Shown here one piece after another: positions 17,647-26,173 of a DNA stretch of 64,000 bases. The position numbers and the translations under genes were made by a program. Below the pieces are notes generated by a model that ran no database searches, was not told the DNA's origin, and worked only from the letters and a program-made list of their open reading frames with translations. How positions within the stretch are numbered: the first letter of the stretch is position 1; each line of letters starts with the position of its first letter. This stretch comes from DASZTV01 sp035550655. Its GTDB lineage: Bacteria; Actinomycetota; Actinomycetes; JAFAQI01. The stretch spans positions 433,114 through 497,113 of the forward strand of contig DASZOU010000033.1 of NCBI GenBank assembly GCA_035550655.1. Reading direction: 5' to 3'.

Positions 17647-18030
17647 ATGAACTACTTCGACAACGGGCTCGGCGTCACCGCTGACTCCATCGCCTACTAC
17701 CGCGACCACCGCCACGAACTCAGCACCATCATCGCCGCCGAGGTCGCCTTCCCCGGGCTGTCCGACCACTACCCCTACTGCTTCGAGCTGCGCGACGACG
17801 CGGGCAATCGGATGTTCCTCTCCGGCCTCACTGCTGGGTACGCGGGCGAAGGCCCGCGCGCTGCGATGGAGGTCCTCATCGACGCAGGCTTCGGAGTTGT
17901 CGACGCGCAGCGCGTCCTCCACGACCGCCAGGTCACCCTCCGTCAAGGCTGCTGGCCCCCAGAACCTGAGCTGCCGCCGCTCGGGCGCGTTCCAGACCGG
18001 ACCAAAGCGATGGCGGTGCGTGGCCGATGA
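17647..18030 (+). CDS. hypothetical protein of the iteron-headed operon
   Basis: A 127-residue soluble protein, no family recognised. It has a compact alpha/beta look, with CFELRDDAGNRMFLSGLTAGY in the middle and a Pro-rich C-terminus. ATG 17647 is 9 nt after the hairpin and its stop overlaps the next start (ATGA). It is first in the operon that ends with the excisionase, so a role in element maintenance or control is possible (inference). Confidence 0.65.
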   Translation: MNYFDNGLGVTADSIAYYRDHRHELSTIIAAEVAFPGLSDHYPYCFELRDDAGNRMFLSGLTAGYAGEGPRAAMEVLIDAGFGVVDAQRVLHDRQVTLRQGCWPPEPELPPLGRVPDRTKAMAVRGR

Positions 18031-18689
18031 CAGTCCACTCGCGTCATGAGCGCCCAGACGAGTTGCTTATCCCGTCCTTCGCCAAGATCTTCTTTGCCAA
18101 GGATTGCGGGCGTTGCCCTGCCTCTGAGGTGATCACGCCCCGCAACGCCGCCGACCTCTGGTCCGCCGCGATCAAACTCGCTGACGTCCTAGATGCACAG
18201 CTCGGTGATATCGAGGCGCGCATCCCGCTGTCGCACAGCGAATGGGGACGCCTGCCTTGGGTAGTCACCGACGCCCCCGTCGAGTGGTTCGGAAGGTTCG
18301 TCGACGCGGTTCTCGATCTCGCTGATGACGCGGCGTCGGGTCGATGCCCAGTCCCTCGGTGCACCGGCGAGGAAATGGCGTTGCATCTCGTGCTGGAAGA
18401 CATTTCAGACTCATGCGATCCGGCTCTGCGTCGTCTCGCCGAGACCGCCCGCAGCGGTCTGCCATTGCTGGATTGGGACGGCAACTGGGATGCGGTCGCA
18501 TCCGCGTTGTTTCCCAGTCCGCAGGTGAGGGCGCTGATCGCCGACGGCTTTGACGGGATCAGTGACGACTACGAGCTGGTCGCCGAGACCGGCATCGTCC
18601 GCCTTGCAGTCGAGCGCTGGTTCGATCCGCACGACGAGTTCGATCCTGTGCGGCCCCTCCCGATTTGCGGATGCCCGGTGCCGCCATGA
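18027..18689 (+). CDS. hypothetical protein of the excisionase operon
   Basis: A 220-residue soluble protein with ATGA overlaps on both sides. It has several Trp and Cys residues (CGRCPASE near the N-terminus, ICGCPVPP at the extreme C-terminus) that could bind metal. No domain is recognised. Codon use is slightly less GC-biased at third positions than in the secretion genes. Its tight coupling to the Xis-like gene suggests co-regulation with excision. Confidence 0.6.
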   Translation: MTVHSRHERPDELLIPSFAKIFFAKDCGRCPASEVITPRNAADLWSAAIKLADVLDAQLGDIEARIPLSHSEWGRLPWVVTDAPVEWFGRFVDAVLDLADDAASGRCPVPRCTGEEMALHLVLEDISDSCDPALRRLAETARSGLPLLDWDGNWDAVASALFPSPQVRALIADGFDGISDDYELVAETGIVRLAVERWFDPHDEFDPVRPLPICGCPVPP

Positions 18690-18997
18690 GCGCGGACCAG
18701 TCGGCGGCAAACCCATTCGACGCTGCGGCCTACCTATCGGCGGCTGACATAGCCGACGTCCAACAATCACTCGAACGAACCCGTGCCGTGGCCAAGTTGC
18801 TGCTTTCACCCACAGAAGCTGCTCGAGCCCTTGGCATCGGCCGATCCAAGTTGTACGAACTGCTTGCGGAAGGCGTCGTGCCGTCCATCACCATCGGCAC
18901 CTGCCGCCGCATCGTCGCGAGCGACCTCGATGCGTACATCGAGTCCTTGCGACTGATGCAGACGGAAGTGGTGAAGCCGGCGGCGGTCGCGGACTGA
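18686..18997 (+). CDS. excisionase-like helix-turn-helix protein (Xis)
   Basis: A 103-residue protein with a MerR-type HTH_17/excisionase domain: LLSPTEAARALGIGRSKLYE, followed by VPSITIGTCRRIVASDLDAYI. This is the standard recombination-directionality-factor fold in actinobacterial elements. It starts at ATG 18686, overlapping the upstream stop, and ends 18 bp before the integrase, as usual for xis-int pairs. It should bend DNA at the attachment sites and favour excision. Confidence 0.85.
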   Translation: MSADQSAANPFDAAAYLSAADIADVQQSLERTRAVAKLLLSPTEAARALGIGRSKLYELLAEGVVPSITIGTCRRIVASDLDAYIESLRLMQTEVVKPAAVAD

Positions 18998-19015
18998 ATT
19001 TAGGGAGGCCGATCG

Positions 19016-20380
19016 ATGAGCGCCAAACAGCCAAAGCGCAGCTCGAACCAGCGAAGCTCGATCTTCTTCAGCGAGAAGGATGGGCTGTGGCACGGCTGGG
19101 TGAGCATGGGATTCCGTAACGACGGCCAACCGGACCGGCGACACCGGCAAGGCCGCACGCGCGCTCAGGTAACCGCCAAGGTTCGGCAGCTGGAAGCGCA
19201 GCGAGATGCTGGCCGACCACTACGGCCTGGCCGCGCGCCGACTTTGAACGAATGGCTGGCGACGTATTTCGACACAGTCTGCGAGAACCTCGTCAGCTCC
19301 GGCACGATGGCGCCGAGGACACTCGAGGATTACCGCAGCAAGGCTCGGCTTTGGATCTCCCCTTCGCTCGGCTCTCATCGACTGGACCGGCTGCTACCTG
19401 AGCATCTGGACGCCGCCTACTCGGCCATGTATGACCAAGGTCTGTCGTCATCCACCGTCCTGAAGGTGCACCGCATTTTGTCGAGGGCCCTGACCGTCGC
19501 GATGCGCCGCGACAAGGTTGCCCGCAATGTCGCTCAACTCATCGACTCACCATCGCCAGCGGAGAGTGAGATCCAGCCGTTTGAGCAAGAGGAAGCGCGG
19601 TCGATCATCGAGGCGGCGCGCAGGCGCCGTAATGGCGCGCGGTGGCTCGTCGCCCTTTCACTCGGTCTTCGGCAAGGCGAGGCTCTCGGGCTGCGTTGGG
19701 CCCACGTCGACCTCGACAGTGGCGTTATTCAAGCGTGGTTCCAGGTCCAGCGTGCACGATGGCAGCACGGTTGTAGCGACGCCAACGCTTGCGGGCAGGC
19801 ATGGCACCGCAAACCCTGCCCGGAGAACTGCCGGACCCATCGTCACGACAAAGAGTGCACTCCCACCTGCCAGCGCCGCGAGCACCGCTGCCCGAGAGCA
19901 ACATGCGACCCCCGCACTTGCACTGCCCACGCGAGCCACTGCCCCCAACGACGTGGCGGCGGGGTCGAGTTTCGGCCGCGCAAGGGCAAGCGCAAGCTAA
20001 CCCTGCAATGCCCGCCAGAGCTGTTGCCAGCGCTACGCGCCCACCGGACTGAGCAGGCGAAAGAGCGGCTCGTCGCCGGCGACCGGTGGCAGGATCACGA
20101 TCTCGTCTTCGCTACACCCAAAGGTCTCCCGATTGACCGGACCGACGACTGGCGCGAATGGCACGACGTCTTACAGAGCGCCGGCGTGCGCCCAGGGCGA
20201 CTTCATGATGCCCGACACACCGCTGGCACCTTGCTGGTCGAACAGGGTGTCCACATCCGCGTCGTGCAAGAGATCCTTGGCCATACCCGGGTCACGACCA
20301 CCGAGCGATACACGCACGTCGCATCGCCCCAGGTTCGCGACGCGACCGAGCGCATCGGTCGCGCGTTACTAGGCGACTAA
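19016..20380 (+). CDS. tyrosine recombinase (integrase) with Cys-rich insert
   Basis: A 454-residue integrase. It has an N-terminal arm-binding region, a core-binding SAM-like domain (about 75-165) and a catalytic domain with Arg219 (LGLRQGEALGLRW), His397 and Arg400 (LHDARHT), His423 (ILGHTRV) and Tyr432 (TTERYTHV). Between the first Arg and the second box an insert of about 60 residues (251-311) carries ten cysteines and several histidines, probably zinc-binding; such inserts occur in other actinobacterial integrases. Start ATG 19016 follows a strong AGGGAGG. All catalytic residues are present, so the enzyme should be active. It marks one end of the conjugative element. Confidence 0.92.
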   Translation: MSAKQPKRSSNQRSSIFFSEKDGLWHGWVSMGFRNDGQPDRRHRQGRTRAQVTAKVRQLEAQRDAGRPLRPGRAPTLNEWLATYFDTVCENLVSSGTMAPRTLEDYRSKARLWISPSLGSHRLDRLLPEHLDAAYSAMYDQGLSSSTVLKVHRILSRALTVAMRRDKVARNVAQLIDSPSPAESEIQPFEQEEARSIIEAARRRRNGARWLVALSLGLRQGEALGLRWAHVDLDSGVIQAWFQVQRARWQHGCSDANACGQAWHRKPCPENCRTHRHDKECTPTCQRREHRCPRATCDPRTCTAHASHCPQRRGGGVEFRPRKGKRKLTLQCPPELLPALRAHRTEQAKERLVAGDRWQDHDLVFATPKGLPIDRTDDWREWHDVLQSAGVRPGRLHDARHTAGTLLVEQGVHIRVVQEILGHTRVTTTERYTHVASPQVRDATERIGRALLGD

Positions 20381-20387
20381 CGTCGCA

Positions 20388-20415
20388 AACTGCAGCTGGA
20401 AGTCGGCTTCTCGCG
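20388..20415 (+). repeat. possible integrase arm-type site, left copy
   Basis: Starting 8 bp after the integrase stop codon, AACTGCAGCTGGA followed by a CTTCTC block is matched at 26311-26338 with 21 of 28 identical bases. Short repeats beside an integrase gene are commonly arm-binding sites. Assignment is by position and similarity only. Confidence 0.4.
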
Positions 20416-20638
20416 TCGAGTAATGGCGATGATCAAGCGGTGCGTTCTTAGCCCGTCATCGCGACGCAATGGCGCCGGCGGAGGCTCAAGAAGATGATCG
20501 CCATCATCCGCGTCGCGCCGACCGGCCGTCGAGGTGCCTGTCGACACGCTGACCTGGCGGTCCAGCCACGGCCAAGAAATGATTTGACGCTCTCGATTGC
20601 GCGGCGCCGGCAAGCTGCTGACCCGCCCAAGACCTGGG

Positions 20639-20674
20639 ATCAATCTGGTGGAACTGTAGGAGTCGACCCCCGAC
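20639..20674. repeat. attachment-site-like repeat, left copy (degenerate tRNA 3' end)
   Basis: The 36-bp block around ATCTGGTGGA and AGTCGACCCC aligns with 26174-26207 in the same orientation. On the minus strand it reads like a T-arm followed by CCACCA, as in a decayed tRNA 3' end. With the right copy it brackets the Argonaute cargo. The rest of 20416-20735 holds no gene I can support. Confidence 0.5.
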
Positions 20675-20735
20675 GGTACTTGCGAGCCCGGATAGTCGGG
20701 TTCGAGTCCCATCCCTCGATGCATCCCGGTACCCG

Positions 20736-22043
20736 TTAGCTGGTGCCTCCCCGATCTCGCGAGGCTCGCGCATGAAGACGCTCGATCGCAGGCGGCAGCA
20801 GCGAGGCAGCAGCAGCGATTAGGGCGCCCGCGACGAGGCCCCAGATGTCCGAGATGAACGGGTGGCTGCGAGATTGATTGATCGCGACGGTTGTCGACGT
20901 GAGGGTGAGAACTGAGAACAGAACGGCCAAAGGATCACGCCAAATCGAGGCCCGAGCTTCGCTACCGACGACGACGGCGATCACGAGGACGAAAGCTCCG
21001 GTAGCCGCCGACGCTGGGTTCGCCACTTTCGCCGGAATCGTCGCCACGGTGATCGAGAGATGTGTTACCGCAGCAAGAGCTGCGGCAAGGGGAACCAACA
21101 GCCATCCGGCCTGCCTCCGACTCCGCCTTTCTAGTTCTTCTGAAACTAGGCGCGCTGCGTCAGCTCGCGCCCCGAACAGCGCGTCTGCCTCGACATAGGT
21201 CAACCACGGCACCGCCTCGTCACGAACGGCGAGCGCAACGTCGACTAGCAATGCCTCGAACGAGGTGAGGAAATTCGGGACCGTGGGCGGAGAACTCGAT
21301 TCAAGGCTGAGGTCAGCGACGTCCGGTGCGAAGAAAGTCCGTTCATCAACCTCGCCAACCACGCGGTCCACAAGACCTGCTCGACGGCGAACCAGGAGCT
21401 GCAACGCATTGTCGTCTGATCTCAGAACCTGGGACAGCTTTTCGGCGGCGACTGTGACCAGCCAGATGAGAATGCATGCGTCCGAGAGACCCGGAGCAGC
21501 CGAGACCTCACCCAACAGGTCCTGAACGAGCCGATTCGCGTCGAATGAGTCCCCGCCGAACGCTTTCACGAATGTGTTCAACGGAACATTCACACCCGAG
21601 CGACCTCCGCCGGACAGAGTTCTGATGCTTGCCCAGGGTTCTTGATCTCGTTCGGGTACGAGAGTGTCGAGCGCCCATACGGATAGCGCGATATGAAGGT
21701 CCGGAATCTGAAGGTTCTGCCGCGCGACCAGGTCGGCGACCGCTGTAACAGCGTCCAGCGTGAGTGCATAGTTGGCACGCTGTAAGTCGCTCGCTGCTCG
21801 AGCGGTCAGAGCTAGAGCAGCAACGTCCGCACTGATCGGCCGAGGACGCTCATCACGCCACCACCTCAAACACCGCGCCAGGGCGCGTTCAGCGTCCGCA
21901 CGGTAAGCCGACGAATGTCTCGCCAGTGCGATCGCGGCGAGGCTGGTCTCGAGCGGCGACCCCCAATTGTCCTCGAAGTCGCGAGCAGCAAGAACCGCAC
22001 GATGCACCGTGACGTGAAGGTGATCCGGTGCAGCGACAGTCAT
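20736..22043 (-). CDS. membrane protein linked to short Argonaute (candidate membrane effector)
   Basis: About 435 residues. The first 300 are soluble and mostly helical (repeated Ala/Leu/Arg-rich amphipathic helices, e.g. ADAERALARCLRWWRDE), with no recognised family. The C-terminal 120 contain four hydrophobic segments at about 313-335, 345-361, 371-389 and 399-417. ATG 22043 overlaps the Argonaute stop in ATGA; a GTG 9 bp upstream is an alternative start. The position directly after the Argonaute and a soluble-domain-plus-helices layout resemble the role of Aga2, the membrane effector of the archaeal SiAgo system. That parallel is inferred from architecture, not from sequence similarity I can demonstrate. 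It should sit in the cytoplasmic membrane. Confidence 0.7.
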   Translation of the reverse strand: MTVAAPDHLHVTVHRAVLAARDFEDNWGSPLETSLAAIALARHSSAYRADAERALARCLRWWRDERPRPISADVAALALTARAASDLQRANYALTLDAVTAVADLVARQNLQIPDLHIALSVWALDTLVPERDQEPWASIRTLSGGGRSGVNVPLNTFVKAFGGDSFDANRLVQDLLGEVSAAPGLSDACILIWLVTVAAEKLSQVLRSDDNALQLLVRRRAGLVDRVVGEVDERTFFAPDVADLSLESSSPPTVPNFLTSFEALLVDVALAVRDEAVPWLTYVEADALFGARADAARLVSEELERRSRRQAGWLLVPLAAALAAVTHLSITVATIPAKVANPASAATGAFVLVIAVVVGSEARASIWRDPLAVLFSVLTLTSTTVAINQSRSHPFISDIWGLVAGALIAAAASLLPPAIERLHARASRDRGGTS

Positions 22044-23344
22044 AGGAACCACGGCCTATCGCGAAGTTCGCTTCGCAATAGTGAAGGGTCCCATGTGTCG
22101 ACCTCCTCGAGATAGCCCACAAGCTTGGCGAGCAGCTCGCCGTAGGCGAGGGTCACGGGTGAGGAACGCGCGTTGAAGCCGCGCCAGTTCGCGTGCGCCA
22201 GTCGAAACGCCTGGGCAGTGACAGAATGGATGAGCTCGCTTGAGCCTGCACTTCGTCGGTCAAGTTCGATCAGAAGAGGCCCGTCCGGGACACCGAGCGC
22301 TGACGCCGCTTCCGTTTGGAGGAGCATGCGGCTGGCAGCGATCTGAACCGCGAGGCCTTTGGATGGGGCAAAGTGATCCGTACCCGCATCTGCGACGTCA
22401 TAGAGACTTGAATCGTCGAGCCGGACGATCAAAACGGGCAATGTCTTGCCAGCACGAACCATGGCTTGGCTCACAGCGAAGATTTCCCTCTGCCCGGTCC
22501 GACGGCCAAGATGCACAACCAGCCGTTCGGGTGGATCATCGACAGGCATGTCGGTCTCGAGCGCCGCAACGACCGCATCCTCGAGCCGGGACGAGTACGA
22601 GTCCTCGTCGGCCGCGGGAGTAAACGACCAGGTATGTCGATAGCTGCCGTTCGAGTTGAAACTAAGCGCGTATCCAAAGATGCGCTTCGTGTCCCCGTCA
22701 CGCCGGATGTCAGCTCGACCCACCCCAAGGATCAAGTCCTTTTCGTTGGCTGGGGCGTCCACAGTCCAGGGGACACCTCCGAGTTTCGCGAACGTAGCTA
22801 ACGCGATGTTTGCAACAGACCACCCGAACTCGCGTTCATTCTGCATAAGTTCTGCCGTGACCATCTGCGTCGGTATACCGAGTTGAGCAAATGCTGCCTT
22901 CGCCTCGTAGTACGGGCGGTCGGTCTCCCACCGCTCGGAGTGAGGAACGAGGACGAGCGCGAGATCAGGGTCCGTCTCGCGGGGCTCGGCATTCCACGCG
23001 CGGATCGCCTCCCGGTACGCGGCGGCCGCGGATACTGGTGAGGCCCGGTCGAGCTCGATCGGAAGAGTCACAATGTGTTCGTTGCTGAATGCGACGCGAA
23101 ACATATCGCCGAAACCTGGAAAGCCTTTGTATCCGTCGCGTAGCGCAACCCCTAGTCGGCGCGAGAGCTCGCGTTCGTTCTCAGGGAAAACGAACAAGAT
23201 TGAGCCTTTTCGAAGTGTGACGCGCGACGCATCGAAAGGACCGTGCAGCCGGATTCCTTTGAAGGGCTGATCGCTCACCCGAGACGGGATGGCCGAGTCA
23301 AACCGCAGCGTTGGCGGAGGCAAAATGTAGCCGTCGAAGATCAC
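22040..23344 (-). CDS. short prokaryotic Argonaute (MID-PIWI), catalytically dead
   Basis: A 434-residue protein with only MID and PIWI domains. MID features: Tyr145/Tyr146, Lys149 (RPYYEAKAAF), Gln160 (IPTQMV) and Lys187 in the family hallmark FAKLGGVPW, the residues expected to hold the 5' end of a guide. PIWI features: the beta strand LILGVGRADI at 204-213, LVVHLGRRTG at 275-284, and the conserved NWRGFNARSSPVT at 386-398; the chain ends in the buried-type terminus PWFL. The first catalytic Asp is replaced by Gly (209 or nearby) and the Asp of the R-D-G-R strand by Leu279, so target cleavage is not expected. It starts with GTG overlapping the upstream stop (GTGA). By family it binds a guide and senses invader nucleic acid, then activates a partner. 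Confidence 0.88.
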   Translation of the reverse strand: MIFDGYILPPPTLRFDSAIPSRVSDQPFKGIRLHGPFDASRVTLRKGSILFVFPENERELSRRLGVALRDGYKGFPGFGDMFRVAFSNEHIVTLPIELDRASPVSAAAAYREAIRAWNAEPRETDPDLALVLVPHSERWETDRPYYEAKAAFAQLGIPTQMVTAELMQNEREFGWSVANIALATFAKLGGVPWTVDAPANEKDLILGVGRADIRRDGDTKRIFGYALSFNSNGSYRHTWSFTPAADEDSYSSRLEDAVVAALETDMPVDDPPERLVVHLGRRTGQREIFAVSQAMVRAGKTLPVLIVRLDDSSLYDVADAGTDHFAPSKGLAVQIAASRMLLQTEAASALGVPDGPLLIELDRRSAGSSELIHSVTAQAFRLAHANWRGFNARSSPVTLAYGELLAKLVGYLEEVDTWDPSLLRSELRDRPWFL

Positions 23345-24228
23345 GGGGCATCCTGCAATCGGATCATCGCTAGCTCATCGGACATCACGACCGTTCCCCC
23401 GCCCAACAGCTCGAACTCGCCGCCGATTGCATTCAAACCTCGCGCCAGAGCGCTGTATCTGTCCTTCACCGCGTATCGGTTGCGCTGACCAGATGTCGAG
23501 AGAGAACCGCTAGCGACCTGAAGGCGCCGCAACGTCGAAGGGCCGAACTCTTGCACCACGAAACGTGAGTTTGCGGCGATCACATAGTCACTCGTGGGGA
23601 CGACGGAGACATTCGGGCCGGCCGCGACCGCGAACGTGGGTCCATCTACCGAGAGCACGCGGCCACGCCTCGGGCCATCGCCGGTGAGTCTTTCGACCGA
23701 CTCTCCGAGGCATCTGCTAGCTCGGATCGGATCCTGCAATAAGTCGCTGACCAGCCATCTGGTGTCCGCTCGGCCGACTAGCGATGTAACGGCTCCGTCG
23801 ACGCCGTCGTCAACGATCCGCAGTCGGAGTCGCCGATCGACAAGGACGCCATCGACTGTCTGCGCACCTGGCAGTCCAGCGACGTGGAGAATGCCACCGA
23901 ACCCGAACCATGATCGGTAGCCCAAGCTGGACACATGAGCGGCCAGCGCATCCCGGACGTCAAACAGGTGAAGGGGGCGATTTGAATCGCAGGCGACCTC
24001 CCAGCGCTCGGAGTCCGGAAGGTCATGCGTGCCACCCTTATACGCGTACGCCCCTTGCACGAAAACCGATGAGCCGACACGTGACTCAAGGACCGCCCGG
24101 GCAGCACGGTCGGTCGGCGCCGACAAGCGAGTAACTTGATGCTTGCCAGTGCAGTGCAACTCAACGGCATTCAGAACGACGCCGCTAGGCGCCTTGAGCG
24201 CATGCCCTCCTCCTCCGTCCATCCCCAT
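23341..24228 (-). CDS. putative APAZ / Argonaute N-L1-L2-like partner of the short Argonaute
   Basis: A 295-residue beta-rich protein directly upstream of the Argonaute, overlapping it by 4 bp. Its start (ATG 24228) has a clear GGAGG 5 nt upstream. The order is VVLNAVELHC near the N-terminus, as in the first strand of Argonaute N domains, then WFGFGGILHVAGLPG near residue 108, and a C-terminal helix-strand end. Short Argonautes almost always pair with an APAZ protein encoded immediately upstream, which is the main reason for this call; in SiAgo the equivalent is Aga1. There is no TIR, Sir2 or nuclease domain fused to it, so the effector must be another protein. I could not prove APAZ homology by eye. 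Confidence 0.5.
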   Translation of the reverse strand: MGMDGGGGHALKAPSGVVLNAVELHCTGKHQVTRLSAPTDRAARAVLESRVGSSVFVQGAYAYKGGTHDLPDSERWEVACDSNRPLHLFDVRDALAAHVSSLGYRSWFGFGGILHVAGLPGAQTVDGVLVDRRLRLRIVDDGVDGAVTSLVGRADTRWLVSDLLQDPIRASRCLGESVERLTGDGPRRGRVLSVDGPTFAVAAGPNVSVVPTSDYVIAANSRFVVQEFGPSTLRRLQVASGSLSTSGQRNRYAVKDRYSALARGLNAIGGEFELLGGGTVVMSDELAMIRLQDAP

Positions 24229-24365
24229 ATCGTCCTCCGAAGTCGGGCGTCACATGTCATGTACTGAGGTATCGAGTTCGTGTCGATGAGACGCCGCGGG
24301 AGCACACTCAGCCCGGGCCCTTCGCTCGCGAAGTCGATGGTGTCAGTGTCGTTCGCCATTGCCAT
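24171..24365 (-). CDS. tiny ORF between the HEPN-like and APAZ-like genes (doubtful)
   Basis: A 64-codon frame starting 12 nt after the stop of the HEPN-like gene and overlapping the APAZ-like gene by 58 nt in another frame. The first 35 residues (ANDTDTIDFASEG...) look protein-like; the part overlapping the next gene does not. It could be a small regulatory peptide, a coupling ORF that carries ribosomes to the next start, or a decayed N-terminal part of the APAZ-like protein separated by a frameshift. Confidence 0.3.
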   Translation of the reverse strand: MAMANDTDTIDFASEGPGLSVLPRRLIDTNSIPQYMTCDARLRRTIWGWTEEEGMRSRRLAASF

Positions 24366-24377
24366 CCGCCGTCGCCG

Positions 24378-25973
24378 CTAAACAAGCAGATCAACCACGC
24401 TCGGCAGGTCACCCGACCGATAGCGATCCATCGCAAGTTTGGTTGATGCTGCGAACTGCAGTGCGCCGATCCCGCGTTCAACGCTCGCAGCGACGATCCG
24501 GTCCAGTCCAGCAGCAACGATTGGGGTCACCGTTCGAAGGGTCGCCTTCACCGCGACAGCATCGGTCTTTCCCGCGTGAAGGATCAGGTTGCGCTGCCGG
24601 TACAAACGCCGCATTGAGTTCTGAAGGTACGCCTCGATATCCCCCAGTCCCTGCGACACCGGCGGTAGAACAGCCTTCACCCGCAGGTACGCCAATTCGT
24701 CACTCGGACGATCCCATGAAGGGACGCCACCCGAAACTACGAGCTGCTCGATCAGGGCCGCCCTGCTGCGGTTGTCAGTGCACGTTGCGATTTGGCCCGC
24801 TAGAGCGTCGACGGCTGTTCTCGTGTGTTCCCATGCCAATGTCGTCAGCTCATGACGCACGAAGGAACAAGCTGCAATTCTCGCAAGTCGGTCTGCTGCA
24901 GCGACATTGCCCCGATCGCCAGGACCGGTGAGCAGGGACTCGACGGCCGCCCACGCGCCGGCTATGGCCGATGTCATTTGACCTTCGAGAGCCGGCTCGA
25001 GAAGCTCCAGCGCTGCGTCTATGGCTGGATCCGCCAGTTGAAGCTCGAAGAGCTGGTCGGTGCGTTCGAGCGAATGAACCTCTACCCGGCGACTCTCTCT
25101 CGCAAGGTCAAATGGGTCCTGGTGGCCCGCGACCCAAGCCAATTCATTGGGCAAGAAGTTACGAGTGCTGCCAAGGATGAATCGCGCTCGGACCCTGGCT
25201 GCCCTGTCGGCTGCTTCGAGAACTGCGCCATATGGGTCATAAGCGTCGACAGTGAGAACCAGACCACCATATTGACGCTGACCATGATCGCCACAACCGT
25301 GGCTGCGACGCCAGGACCGAACCTCGCCGCTCGCGAGCCACCCGGCTGGGGAGGGTCGTGGAACCTTAGGGGGCTCGGCGAATGTCACAAGTACATCGAT
25401 CGCGGACTTGCCGCCAGCGACTCTTCCGGAGGCATCGACGACCAGGTCCGCGAGCGTCGGCGAAGCAGTGTTGTGGCGTAGGTGATAGGTCAGCCATCGA
25501 TGGATCCATGTGGCGCTGAGGCCCTCATCCAGCAGGAACGCGGCGATGCTCGCGGCACACCGTTCGATGCTTACCGGTTCGCTGGCAATCAAGGCGGCGG
25601 CCCAGTTGTCCAAGTAGGCGGCTCGTGCCCGATCTGTCGCCTCAGAGAGCGCGTGCCAGTCGTGGCCGTACGCCACAAGGTCGTCCTTCGGCAGCAACGC
25701 TTTCAGCGCGGCGCGGTGCTGCATAGAACCAAAGCCAGGGTCTCGCATGATTCGCGCAGGCAGCGTCGAACGCACGTACCGCAGGCTGGACGTGCTGAGG
25801 GTCTGGCTAATCACCGCCTCGCTGCACTCAAGCAACTCCTTGAGCTCAGTGATCGCACTGACCGTCCACAGTTGGCGGGTCCAAGGTGAAGTACGCTCGA
25901 CGTACTCGAGCATCCGGCCAGCAACCTGGCGGTCGAAGTTGCTCGTGATTGGCACGTGCGATACGGTAGCCAT
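24378..25973 (-). CDS. HEPN-like domain protein in the Argonaute island
   Basis: A 531-residue soluble protein. The C-terminal region contains LYRQRNLILHAG, an R-x4-H motif in the context typical of ApeA-type HEPN domains, preceded by AWAAVESLL and ADRLARIAACSF helices usual for that group. HEPN proteins are often RNases in defence and toxin systems. The N-terminal 330 residues are not recognised. ATG 25973 is chosen because the longer frame runs into a tRNA gene; no strong ribosome site is visible. It is first in the minus-strand run and 149 bp ahead of the APAZ-like gene, so it may be part of the same immune unit or an independent defence gene. Confidence 0.65.
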   Translation of the reverse strand: MATVSHVPITSNFDRQVAGRMLEYVERTSPWTRQLWTVSAITELKELLECSEAVISQTLSTSSLRYVRSTLPARIMRDPGFGSMQHRAALKALLPKDDLVAYGHDWHALSEATDRARAAYLDNWAAALIASEPVSIERCAASIAAFLLDEGLSATWIHRWLTYHLRHNTASPTLADLVVDASGRVAGGKSAIDVLVTFAEPPKVPRPSPAGWLASGEVRSWRRSHGCGDHGQRQYGGLVLTVDAYDPYGAVLEAADRAARVRARFILGSTRNFLPNELAWVAGHQDPFDLARESRRVEVHSLERTDQLFELQLADPAIDAALELLEPALEGQMTSAIAGAWAAVESLLTGPGDRGNVAAADRLARIAACSFVRHELTTLAWEHTRTAVDALAGQIATCTDNRSRAALIEQLVVSGGVPSWDRPSDELAYLRVKAVLPPVSQGLGDIEAYLQNSMRRLYRQRNLILHAGKTDAVAVKATLRTVTPIVAAGLDRIVAASVERGIGALQFAASTKLAMDRYRSGDLPSVVDLLV

Positions 25974-26173
25974 ATAAGCGGGAGCCAGTCGCCCTTGTGG
26001 CCACTCGGCTCCCCTTTTTGTGTCTAGGGTCGTCTGTGCTGGATATCTGCCGACGCTCGACAACGGCGAACGCCTTCGCCGACGCCCAGCCCGCAGGTGT
26101 GCGAGCCAATAATTTGCGATGGAGCGAGGCTTGTCACTGGACTTGGTCAAGGCTGACCTGCAAGAACTCCAGA

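Noticed and set aside
1..20380. Relaxase or oriT for the conjugative element.
   Set aside because: No MOB-type His-hydrophobic-His motif or long relaxase frame was found, and no nick-like inverted repeat could be defended; these may lie left of the window.
20479..20487. CGGAGGCTC identical to the 3' end of tRNA-Ser, considered as the second att core.
   Set aside because: Only nine bases match and the similarity does not continue; a 9-mer of this composition is expected by chance in this much high-GC DNA.
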